Positions 1 through 6,016 of a stretch of 6,063 bases of DNA are shown here, one piece after another. Made by a program: the position numbers and the translations under genes. The notes under the pieces are model-generated. The model was given only the letters and a program-made list of their open reading frames with translations. It did no database searches and was not told where the DNA came from. The stretch is from an uncultured bacterium (GTDB lineage Bacteria; Planctomycetota; UBA1135; GCA-002686595). The stretch's first letter is position 1. Each line of letters begins with the position of its first letter. The stretch is from the NCBI GenBank assembly GCA_913058555.1, contig CAJXRJ010000474.1, forward strand, positions 1-6,063, in the 5' to 3' direction.

Positions 1-48
1 CGAGATCATGCCTAGTCTCGTGGGCTCGGAGATGTGTATAAGAGACAG
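1..48 (+). other. Nextera i7 adapter remnant (sequencing artefact), left end
   Basis: This is not genomic DNA. Reading left to right it holds the tail of the P7 flow-cell primer (CGAGAT, 1-6), an 8-base index (CATGCCTA, 7-14), the Nextera read-2 stub GTCTCGTGGGCTCGG (15-29) and the Tn5 mosaic end AGATGTGTATAAGAGACAG (30-48). The order and junctions match the Illumina Nextera i7 adapter exactly, and I recall the index as N706 (TAGGCATG when read). The genomic insert starts at 49. Translating this stretch on the plus strand gives the familiar false peptide MCIRDR. The inverse copy at the right end confirms the call. Confidence 0.99.
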
Positions 49-613
49 GGACAGAACGATCACCTCGGAAGCGATGGACGCCCTCCATTGCGTAGAAGTC
101 GCTGAGCACATCCAGCCGAACGGAGCGCGCCCCCTCGGGCACGGGGACGGCGAAACGTCCATCCGCTTGCACGTCGACCACCGCCTCCCGTGGGGCGTCC
201 ACGGGCTCCGCGCCGTCGCGCGAGGCGGAGCGTGGCTTGGACCATTTCGCGCGAACGCGCGCTCGACCCTGGAGGGCCATGCCCCCCTGCACCACCACGC
301 TCCCGGTCAGACCGGACTCGGATCCCTCGGATCGCACCCCGGCGGACGCCAGGGCGCCCGCCCCAACGCGGGTGCCTTCTTCGGCGGGAGCCGGCGCATC
401 TTGGACGCGCGACAGCGCTGCGTCCTGGGCGGGCCCGGGCAATTCGGAATCGGAGGCCACCACGCCACCGCTTGGATCTAGGCCCGGCGAGCCCCCGAAA
501 TCTGCCGTGACCATCAGCCAGCCGATCACGGAGAGGACCACGGCGGTGAGGACAAATAGAAGGAATCTCTGCATGGGGAGGCGGCAGGGGAGCGGACCGA
601 AAGAGAACACCAT
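49..613 (-). CDS. Partial membrane-anchored protein with carboxypeptidase-regulatory-like domain (C-terminus missing)
   Basis: This reading frame is open from its start to the insert edge at 49, with no stop, so the C-terminus is lost in the adapter; about 188 residues remain. I place the start at the ATG at 613 because GGAAGGGGG lies 8 nt upstream. An in-frame ATG at 574 is the alternative: it begins MQRFLLFVLTAVVLSV, a classic signal anchor, but has no Shine-Dalgarno. Counting from 574, residues 4-22 form one hydrophobic helix preceded by an Arg, so the protein probably sits in the inner membrane with its bulk outside the cytoplasm. Residues 27-87 are a low-complexity linker rich in Ala, Gly, Pro, Ser and Glu. 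From residue 88 (GLTGSVVVQG) to about 170, alternating beta-strand patterns, including DGRFAVPVPEGARSVRLDV, look like a carboxypeptidase regulatory-like (transthyretin-like) beta-sandwich. That domain is usually a structural or binding module on surface proteins, and I cannot name a function. The domain call is from pattern alone. Confidence 0.75.
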
Positions 614-621
614 GCATTGCG

Positions 622-630
622 CCCCCTTCC
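622..630 (-). promoter_or_regulatory. Shine-Dalgarno-like site deciding the start of the partial membrane protein
   Basis: Read on the minus strand this is GGAAGGGGG, followed by an 8-nt spacer and the ATG at 613. It is the reason for preferring 613 over the in-frame ATG at 574, which is preceded by a pyrimidine-rich stretch. A second ATG at 617 shares the site but opens a different frame without membrane-protein character. Confidence 0.5.
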
Positions 631-650
631 CCCTGGGCGCCTCGCAGAAC

Positions 651-664
651 GCCGCAATTGCGGC
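651..664. repeat. Perfect 14-bp palindrome in the intergenic gap
   Basis: GCCGCAATTGCGGC reads the same on both strands. As RNA it would form a 5-bp all-GC stem with an AAUU loop. It lies in the 98-bp gap between the uvrC stop and the start of the partial membrane gene, about 40 nt upstream of that start. It could be an operator or a small mRNA hairpin. No T-run follows on either strand, so it is not an intrinsic terminator. One such palindrome in 6 kb can arise by chance. Confidence 0.3.
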
Positions 665-697
665 CAAACACCGGCAAATGGAACGCTGTCATTACCC

Positions 698-712
698 AGC
701 GCGCCGCGCGCT
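698..712 (-). repeat. GC inverted repeat overlapping the uvrC stop codon
   Basis: Two 7-base arms, AGCGCGC and GCGCGCT, flank a single central C at 705. The repeat overlaps the last base of the uvrC TGA (712-714). In RNA it could fold into a short all-GC hairpin with a 3-5 nt loop. Downstream in the transcription direction the sequence is GGGTAATGACAG, without a U-tract, so a Rho-independent terminator is not supported. It may act as a 3'-end stabiliser or be a product of high GC content. Confidence 0.3.
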
Positions 713-2556
713 CACGGATCGAGCCGCAGCGCGTCGGCCACACTCCGGGCGAGCTCGGGGGAAATGCCCTCGACCCCCGCGAGTTGCTCGACGCTCGCGG
801 CCGCCACGCCGGCCACCGAACCAAAGGTCCGCAGCAGCGCCTTGCGCTTCGCCGGTCCGACCCCGGCGATCGAGTCCAGCCGACTCGTGATCCGCCCGCG
901 CTCCTTGCGGTGATACGTAATCGCGAAGCGGTGCGCTTCGTCGCGGATCCGCTCCAGCAAATGCCGCACGGCACTATGGGCGGTCAGGATGATCGGCCCT
1001 TCGGCGCCCGGAATCCAAACGCGCTCCTCCACGGGCCCCTTGCGAAGGCCGCGCACCTGGCGCTCGCCCCTGGCCTTCGCGAGGCCCACCATCGCCACGT
1101 CAAAGGCCCCCGCCTCCTGCCGAGCAAGAAGCGCCCGTTCCAGCTGCTGCTGCCCCCCATCGATCACGATGAGATCCGGCAGGTCATCGTCGCGCATGCC
1201 GCGCTCGAGGCTGCGGCGCACCACTTCGTGCATGGACGCAAAGTCGTCCTGGCCCTCCACGTCGCGGATCTTGTAGCGCCGGTAACCCGAACGATCTGGG
1301 TGTCCCCGGCGGAACCGGACCCGGCTGGCGACGACATTGGAGCCTTGCATGTTCGAGATATCGAAGCAGTCCATCACCTCGGTCCCCGGGTCGAGGTCCA
1401 AGAGCTCCACCAGCTGAATCAACGCGTTCTCGTCACGGTCCTCCTCGTCGGACTGGCGGCGCAATGCCTGGTCGGCGTTCTCAAAGCAGAAGTCCAGCAT
1501 CCGGCGACGGTCCCCCGACGTCGGCACGAGCAGCTTGGCCCCCAGGGTCTCCTCGAGGAACCCATGCTCTACCGGCGGCGCGGGCAGCAGGATCTCCGTC
1601 GGCGCCTTGCGGCGGCCGGGCGCATAGATCGCCGTGAGGACGTTATGCAAAAGCTCCTCGTCGGGAAGCTCCGACTTGAAGTGGTGAGTGCGGGACTCCG
1701 CCATGCGCCGGTCCCGCCAGGAGATTCGGTGCACCGCCGCGCGGTCGCCCCGGCGCGACAAACCGAGCACGTCCCGGTCCACGTCGTCCTTGGGCCGGAC
1801 GCCCTGGCCCTCGATGGTCCGGCGCAGGGCCCCGAGTCGGTCCCGCCATACCGCCGCCCGCTCGTACTCCAGCTTCTCCGACGCGTCGATCATGCGCGCC
1901 TCCAGATCGGCCTGCAGCTCATCCGCGTCCCCCGAGAGAATCTTGGCGGCGCGCTGCACGAGGTCTGCGTACTCCGTCTGACTCACCAGGTCCACGCAAG
2001 GGGCGCTGCACAGCTTGAGCTGGTGCTTCAGGCAGGGCCGGCTCCGGTTGTCCATGACGGAATCCGGGCAGTCCCGCAGGGGCACGATCCGGTGCAGGTC
2101 CGCCACGGTCTTGCGCAGGGCACTTGCGCTTGCGAACGGCCCAAAGAGCCGGCTCCGCCCGCCCTCTTTGCCCATCTCCGGCGAGTGCGCACGCACGTGT
2201 TTGAGGCGCGGGAATCGATCGGAATAGTCGATGCGCAGCATCCGGAACGACTTGTCGTCCTTGAGCCGGATGTTGTGGGGCGGCTTGTACTGCTTGATCA
2301 GCGTGTCTTCGAGCAGCAGCGCCTCCTGCTCGGTCCGCGTCACGAGCAGCTCCACCGACTCCGCCTCGTCCCCGAGGAAACGAATCAGGATCCGGCCGTC
2401 CCCGCCCGGCCGGCGGTAGCTCGTCAGCCGGCTGCGCAGATTGCTCGCCTTGCCCACGTAGAGCACACGCCCGTCCGGCGCCCGAAAGACGTACACCCCC
2501 GGACGCTTCGGCACGTCTTTCGGCCACCACTTCGGATCCTCGAGGGCTCGCCCCAT
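712..2556 (-). CDS. uvrC: UvrC, excinuclease ABC subunit C
   Basis: UvrC is the nuclease of bacterial nucleotide excision repair: recruited by UvrB at a DNA lesion, it cuts the damaged strand 3' and then 5' of the damage. At 614 residues it is close to E. coli UvrC (610). The GIY-YIG domain for the 3' cut spans about 16-95, with GVY at 20-22, YVGKA at 33-37, Arg41/Arg43 and the EQEALLLE glutamates near 76-83. Cys163, 175, 183 and 187 have the 12/8/4 spacing of the Fe-S cysteines known in E. coli UvrC. A UVR motif that contacts UvrB lies at about 205-245. The RNase H-like domain for the 5' cut carries Asp399 (CFDIS), Asp438 (QDDF), Asp466 (VIDGG) and His542 (EAHRFA). Tandem helix-hairpin-helix DNA-binding motifs end the protein (about 560-610). 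All key residues are present, so it should be active. I chose the ATG at 2556; an in-frame TTG at 2592 has a weak AGGGA upstream but overlaps the likely -35. Confidence 0.98.
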   Translation of the reverse strand: MGRALEDPKWWPKDVPKRPGVYVFRAPDGRVLYVGKASNLRSRLTSYRRPGGDGRILIRFLGDEAESVELLVTRTEQEALLLEDTLIKQYKPPHNIRLKDDKSFRMLRIDYSDRFPRLKHVRAHSPEMGKEGGRSRLFGPFASASALRKTVADLHRIVPLRDCPDSVMDNRSRPCLKHQLKLCSAPCVDLVSQTEYADLVQRAAKILSGDADELQADLEARMIDASEKLEYERAAVWRDRLGALRRTIEGQGVRPKDDVDRDVLGLSRRGDRAAVHRISWRDRRMAESRTHHFKSELPDEELLHNVLTAIYAPGRRKAPTEILLPAPPVEHGFLEETLGAKLLVPTSGDRRRMLDFCFENADQALRRQSDEEDRDENALIQLVELLDLDPGTEVMDCFDISNMQGSNVVASRVRFRRGHPDRSGYRRYKIRDVEGQDDFASMHEVVRRSLERGMRDDDLPDLIVIDGGQQQLERALLARQEAGAFDVAMVGLAKARGERQVRGLRKGPVEERVWIPGAEGPIILTAHSAVRHLLERIRDEAHRFAITYHRKERGRITSRLDSIAGVGPAKRKALLRTFGSVAGVAAASVEQLAGVEGISPELARSVADALRLDP

Positions 2557-2563
2557 GGTTAGT

Positions 2564-2592
2564 GGTATAGGCACACCGCGGGCCGGGGACAA
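2564..2592 (-). promoter_or_regulatory. Candidate sigma70-type promoter for uvrC
   Basis: On the minus strand TTGTCC (2592-2587) and TATACC (2569-2564) are separated by exactly 17 bp, each matching four of six consensus bases. The -10 ends 7 nt before the ATG at 2556, so the expected transcription start is at or next to the A of the ATG. This would give a leaderless message and explain why no Shine-Dalgarno precedes that ATG. The box lies in the 104-bp gap after the HEAT gene, so uvrC may be transcribed independently. It rests on sequence match only. Confidence 0.45.
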
Positions 2593-2660
2593 CGTTCATC
2601 CCTGGCCTGATGCAGCGGCTCGCCTCGGTCCACGGCGCCCCGTCGCCCCTCGCCGGGACC

Positions 2661-4439
2661 CTACGCCCTGCGCGACGGCACCAGTGCGGCGCGGATCCCC
2701 TCCACGAGACCACCGTCGAGAACGCCAGATAGGTCCTGCGCTCGGCCTTCGACATAGAGCGCGGTCTCCACGTCAGCGGCCCGGAGGGGTTCGAATCTCT
2801 TCCCCGTCCACGGGTCCACGCACCGGATCACGTTGCCCACTTGGTTCACCCAGCGATGAAGTTCGGCTTCCGCTCTTTCCCGGAGAGCCGGGTCGTGCTC
2901 CAAGGGAAGGCCCAGGAGGAAGGTGATTCTCGGCCAGTCATCGAGGCCCCGGGCGACCCGCAGGAGCGGCATCAGCTCGGTCCTAAGGTCTGGGCGCTCC
3001 TGCCCATTGCCCATCGCCAGAACGTCGCACGCCAGTGCCACAAGGCGATCGGGCGCGGGTGCGCACCCCAGCGCAGCCAACGCCTTGGAGGCCGCTGAGC
3101 GAACGGCGAGCCGCGGGTCGCCGAGGAAGGAGAAGAGCCACTCCACGAGCTGGGGGTCCGGCGTCTCGCCCCCGCCGAGGCGAGAACGCTCGAGTTCAGC
3201 CCTGGCGACCAATGCCCTCGCGACGACCACGCCACCGGCGACATCGGGAGCCGCTTCGTCCGCCAACGCGTGGAACACCGCATCGTCCGCCTGCCGCTCT
3301 TGTTCGGTGTGCGGGAGCTGTGAAAGGCCGTCCACCGCGGCGAGCCAGCCCTCCCGGCGCTCGCAAATCGTATCCCGGTAGGCATCCGGAATCGAAACCT
3401 CCGGCTCCTGGCGGCGGCAGTGGAACTGCGCGATGCCGCGCACATGACGAGCCTTGTCCAGGAGCGCGGCCCGGAATCGATCCCGGTGGCGCGCCCAGTC
3501 CCCACCCCCTTCCTGCGCCGCCGCCAGAGCCCGCAAGGCTGCGGCCCGCACGGCGGGCGAGGGGTCCTCGGAAAGGCGCAGGAGGCGTGCGGTTTGACCA
3601 GGCGTCGGTTGCCCCTCCCGCATGCGGCTCAAGTAACGAAGCCGGATCGACTCATCCGGGTGATCTAGTAGCTCCTCGTGGGCGCCCTCCGCGCCACGGG
3701 CGAGCAGCTCAATCGCGCAGGCCGACCGCACGGCGCCCGAGCGAGCAGCAAGGCCATCACGCAAAATAGCCGTCCCATCCGCTTCCCTGAGCCGCGCGCT
3801 CACGGCCCCGGCGACCTCTGCCTGGAAGGCGCGTCCCTGCCGGTCGCGCCTTGGCGTGTCGGCGCGATTCAGCAGGGGCAGGATGCGCAACAACGCCGCC
3901 GGCGACGCCTCCGGCAGGGCCTCCAGAAAGGTCGTCCGCCCGATTTCGGCCACCGGGTTCACCCAGTCATGGACCCGGGCCAGGAGAAAGGGGAGCGCGA
4001 AGTCCACATGCCTGCCGCTGCGCACACCTTCACGAAGCACCTGCAGCGCCTCTTGGCGCAGGTAGCCGTTCCAGTTCATGGAATAGAGCGCAGCCTCCGC
4101 GTGATGCCACTTGAGCTGGCCCTGGCTCCATTGAGATCGACCACGGCCGTCATAGCTCACCCTGAGGCGCCGGCCAGCCGCTGGGATTCGATCGGCTTCC
4201 AGGCGACCCAGGAGGCGCTCCAGCGCGGACACCCAGGCGCGATTGAGCTCTCCGTGGACAAGCGGCCCCGTGAACCAATGCGCCCGGGCGGCAAGCGCCA
4301 CCATGTCGCTCTCGCCACCCAAACGACCGATGCGCGTGAGGGCGCGCAAGATCTGCTTCGCCTCGGAGGGCCGCAGTGGTTTGCGCCCCCAATCACACGC
4401 CTGCAGCAGGCCCATGAGCTCGTCCGTCTGCGGGTGCAT
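2661..4439 (-). CDS. HEAT-repeat protein of unknown function
   Basis: A 592-residue, probably cytoplasmic protein with no signal peptide or membrane segment. I do not recognise a named family. Helical repeats of the HEAT type recur, with the hallmark Asp-Pro-(x)n-Val-Arg turn: about 225-249 (SGAVRSACAIELLARG), 252-275 (HPDESIRLRYL), 283-308 (EDPSPAVRAAALRALAAA), 322-342 (ARHVRGIAQ) and 433-458 (GDPRLAVRSAASKALAALG); a degenerate copy lies near 513-530. An earlier helical segment (about 110-175) has a distinctive WHHAEAALYSMNWNGYLRQE start. The C-terminal 60 residues (WVNQVGNVIRCVDPWTGKRF onward) do not look like HEAT repeats. HEAT solenoids usually serve as protein-binding scaffolds; no catalytic motif is visible. 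The ATG at 4439 lacks a Shine-Dalgarno; an ATG at 4415 (Met9) is an alternative. The gene follows the kinase by 45 nt, so co-transcription is likely, but a functional link is unproven. Confidence 0.85.
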   Translation of the reverse strand: MHPQTDELMGLLQACDWGRKPLRPSEAKQILRALTRIGRLGGESDMVALAARAHWFTGPLVHGELNRAWVSALERLLGRLEADRIPAAGRRLRVSYDGRGRSQWSQGQLKWHHAEAALYSMNWNGYLRQEALQVLREGVRSGRHVDFALPFLLARVHDWVNPVAEIGRTTFLEALPEASPAALLRILPLLNRADTPRRDRQGRAFQAEVAGAVSARLREADGTAILRDGLAARSGAVRSACAIELLARGAEGAHEELLDHPDESIRLRYLSRMREGQPTPGQTARLLRLSEDPSPAVRAAALRALAAAQEGGGDWARHRDRFRAALLDKARHVRGIAQFHCRRQEPEVSIPDAYRDTICERREGWLAAVDGLSQLPHTEQERQADDAVFHALADEAAPDVAGGVVVARALVARAELERSRLGGGETPDPQLVEWLFSFLGDPRLAVRSAASKALAALGCAPAPDRLVALACDVLAMGNGQERPDLRTELMPLLRVARGLDDWPRITFLLGLPLEHDPALRERAEAELHRWVNQVGNVIRCVDPWTGKRFEPLRAADVETALYVEGRAQDLSGVLDGGLVEGIRAALVPSRRA

Positions 4440-4484
4440 GATGCCGCGATGGTAAGCGAGCCTTCTGCCCCGATCGCCGCGGGG

Positions 4485-5591
4485 TCAGCCGTTTCTTTTG
4501 GGCAGCAGGCGCTCCATCTCTTCGACGAGACGGAACTGCACACGGGCCCGATCGAGGTTCTGGCCGTCCCGTGAGATCTTGAAGTAACGGTCCCCGGCGA
4601 TATGGTCGGCGAGGAAGCGCATCCCCACGGTCATGGTCACAAGCCGCGCCGCAAAGGCCATGTGGTCGACTTCAAACGGCAGGAGGAACTTGGCAGCGTG
4701 CTCCATGTACCCGTCCCGCAGCGCCCCGAAGAGTTCGAGGTCCACGGAGACCTTGTCAAGCTCGGTCTCGTCCTCAGCCGCAGTGGCCGCGGTGAAACGC
4801 ACGAGGTCCCCAAAGTCGTAGAGGGAATAGCCGGGCATGCACGTGTCGAGATCCACTACGCAGCGCGGATGTCCCTTCGCCACGTCGAAGAGGACGTTGT
4901 TCAATTTGGTATCCCCATGCACGACGCGGCTCGGCATGCGGCCCTCGCGGAGCGCCGCTTCCATGACGCTCGTATGGGCCCTGCGCTGGTGCACGAAGTC
5001 AAGCTCCGCCGCCACGCTCTCGGCGCGCTCACACACATCCGCCGCGGTGGACTCGTCGAGTTGGCGCAGGCGCACCTCGGAGTTGAAAAAGTCCGGGATG
5101 GTCGTGCGGAGCTGGGCTGGATCGAGGCAGCTGAGGCGCACCTGGAACTCGGCAAAGGCCGAGGCAGCACGGTGGGCCATCTCTGCGTCCTGGGGACGAT
5201 CGTAGGAGATGGCACCTTCGATGAACTCGTAGGTGCGCCACGGCGCACCGCCGGACTCAGCGTAATCGGCGCCGTCGTAAGCGCGGACGAGGCGCAGGGC
5301 CTCCATGGCGTTCGGGTCATGCTCCGTGTCGGCCATGTGGCGCGTCACGAGGCCCACATTGTGCATCAGCGCCGGGATGTCTTCGAACACCGAGGCGTTC
5401 ATGCGCTGGTGTAGGTAGCGCTCCGGGGATCCCGAGTGTGGCACTCGCCACGTCGAGACGAAGGTGCTGTGAATGTGCCCGCGGCGAAGCTCTTGGATGC
5501 CCTGCAGGGTGCCCTTGATCTCAAAGCATCGCACGGCGGTCTCAAGGGACGTCGCGGACGGGCCGCTGGCGGTGTCGAACGGAATGCTCAT
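4485..5591 (-). CDS. APH-fold phosphotransferase, probable sugar 1-kinase (N-acetylhexosamine 1-kinase-like)
   Basis: This 368-residue cytoplasmic enzyme belongs to the aminoglycoside phosphotransferase/choline kinase fold, which moves the ATP gamma-phosphate to a small-molecule hydroxyl. Visible motifs: a nucleotide-binding loop RRGHIHSTF (36-44); YLHQRMNASVF (59-69) followed by ALMHNVGLVTRHM (74-86); the catalytic loop VVHGDTKLNNVLFD (223-236), with Asp227 as likely base and Asn232 as Mg ligand; and VVDLDTCMPGYSLYDFGD (245-262), with metal-binding Asp247/Asp249. The QRxNxxVF and HGDTKLNN/DLDTxMPG signatures are those I associate with bifidobacterial NahK, which makes GlcNAc-1-P and GalNAc-1-P in sugar salvage, rather than with antibiotic-resistance kinases. 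The substrate is therefore an inference. Its ATG overlaps the upstream HIT stop codon (ATGA), with only a weak AAGG 4 nt upstream, so its translation probably depends on the HIT gene. No truncation is seen. Confidence 0.88.
   Translation of the reverse strand: MSIPFDTASGPSATSLETAVRCFEIKGTLQGIQELRRGHIHSTFVSTWRVPHSGSPERYLHQRMNASVFEDIPALMHNVGLVTRHMADTEHDPNAMEALRLVRAYDGADYAESGGAPWRTYEFIEGAISYDRPQDAEMAHRAASAFAEFQVRLSCLDPAQLRTTIPDFFNSEVRLRQLDESTAADVCERAESVAAELDFVHQRRAHTSVMEAALREGRMPSRVVHGDTKLNNVLFDVAKGHPRCVVDLDTCMPGYSLYDFGDLVRFTAATAAEDETELDKVSVDLELFGALRDGYMEHAAKFLLPFEVDHMAFAARLVTMTVGMRFLADHIAGDRYFKISRDGQNLDRARVQFRLVEEMERLLPKRNG
5588..5591 (-). promoter_or_regulatory. ATGA stop/start overlap coupling HIT and kinase genes
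   Basis: On the minus strand ATGA serves both as the kinase start (ATG, 5591-5589) and the HIT stop (TGA, 5590-5588). This four-base overlap is the usual arrangement for termination-reinitiation coupling and indicates a single transcript with linked expression of the two proteins. Confidence 0.8.
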
Positions 5592-5944
5592 GAGACCTTG
5601 GGATCCCCCGAATTCACGTGGAAGTGCAGGTGCTTAGAGTCCTGGTATGCCCCAAGGTTCGTGAGCACACGGGCCGCGCCGTGCTCAGCCTCCACGTCGC
5701 GGGCCACGAGCCGAACCACGTCGAGCAGCTCCCCGAGGAGGTCCCGCGGCGCGCTTCCGAGATCCGTCAGAGAGGGCACGTGCTGCTTCGGAATGACCAC
5801 GATGTGCACCGGCCAATGGGGCCGGGTGTGGTGGTAGGCGAGCACTCGGTCGGTCTCGCGGACGGTGTCAATCTCGGTTCTCCCCGAGAGCACTTCGTCG
5901 CAGTAGAAGTCGTCGGTCACTCGTGAATGATGCCGTTTGGACAC
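5588..5944 (-). CDS. HIT-family (histidine triad) nucleotide-binding protein
   Basis: HIT proteins bind nucleotides and cleave or transfer nucleoside monophosphates from phosphoramidates, dinucleoside polyphosphates or related substrates. From the GTG at 5944 the product has 118 residues, normal for a single-domain HIT protein. The core RVLAYHHTRPHWPVHIVVIPKQH is at 33-55. The C-terminal signature is TNLGAYQDSKHLHFHV (95-110); His105, His107 and His109 form the triad and the middle one is the expected nucleophile. Only one cysteine (Cys15, FYCDEVLSG) lies where many relatives carry a zinc-binding pair. I chose this GTG because GGGGA lies 7 nt upstream (5956-5952). The frame stays open upstream into the adapter, so a start outside the contig cannot be excluded; the apparent ATG at 6031 is adapter sequence and gives a false MYKRQ N-terminus. 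The protein is too short to be a GalT-type uridylyltransferase, which shares the fold. It is probably translated with the downstream kinase. Confidence 0.88.
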   Translation of the reverse strand: MSKRHHSRVTDDFYCDEVLSGRTEIDTVRETDRVLAYHHTRPHWPVHIVVIPKQHVPSLTDLGSAPRDLLGELLDVVRLVARDVEAEHGAARVLTNLGAYQDSKHLHFHVNSGDPKVS

Positions 5945-5951
5945 GGTAAGG

Positions 5952-5956
5952 TCCCC
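5952..5956 (-). promoter_or_regulatory. Possible ribosome binding site for the HIT gene
   Basis: GGGGA on the minus strand lies 7 nt before the GTG at 5944. A stronger purine run, GGAAGGA (5964-5958), is 13 nt away, somewhat far. Together they make GTG-5944 the best start inside the genomic insert. Confidence 0.4.
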
Positions 5957-6016
5957 ATCCTTCCGGTGTGGGAGTGCCCAAAAGGCCCCAAACTGCGCCG
6001 ATCTGATCCCCGGGAG

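Noticed and set aside
658..2562. A 634-codon open frame on the plus strand, antisense to uvrC
   Set aside because: Long antisense frames are common opposite GC-rich coding sequence. Its translation has no recognisable domain, while the opposite strand encodes UvrC with every expected motif.
1919..2755. A minus-strand open frame overlapping the uvrC start and the HEAT gene end
   Set aside because: It reads the uvrC N-terminal DNA in a shifted frame and gives an Arg/Ala/Gly-rich product without motifs.
4468..4484. Terminator hairpin after the kinase gene (CCCCG/CGGGG arms with a 7-nt loop)
   Set aside because: The stem is only 5 bp and no T-run follows; the HEAT gene starts a few bases further on, so read-through is more likely.
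3678..4574. A 298-codon plus-strand open frame opposite the HEAT gene
   Set aside because: The translation is low in recognisable structure and overlaps a protein with clear repeats on the other strand; it also spans the kinase-HEAT junction.
4602..5414. A 270-codon plus-strand open frame opposite the kinase
   Set aside because: It is the complement of the kinase coding frame, is rich in His, Arg and Val typical of such shadows, and shows no family motif.
4485..5591. Aminoglycoside-resistance kinase
   Set aside because: The fold is shared, but the QRMNASVF, HGDTKLNN and DLDTCMPG signatures point to the N-acetylhexosamine kinase-like branch, and nothing around it suggests a resistance cassette.
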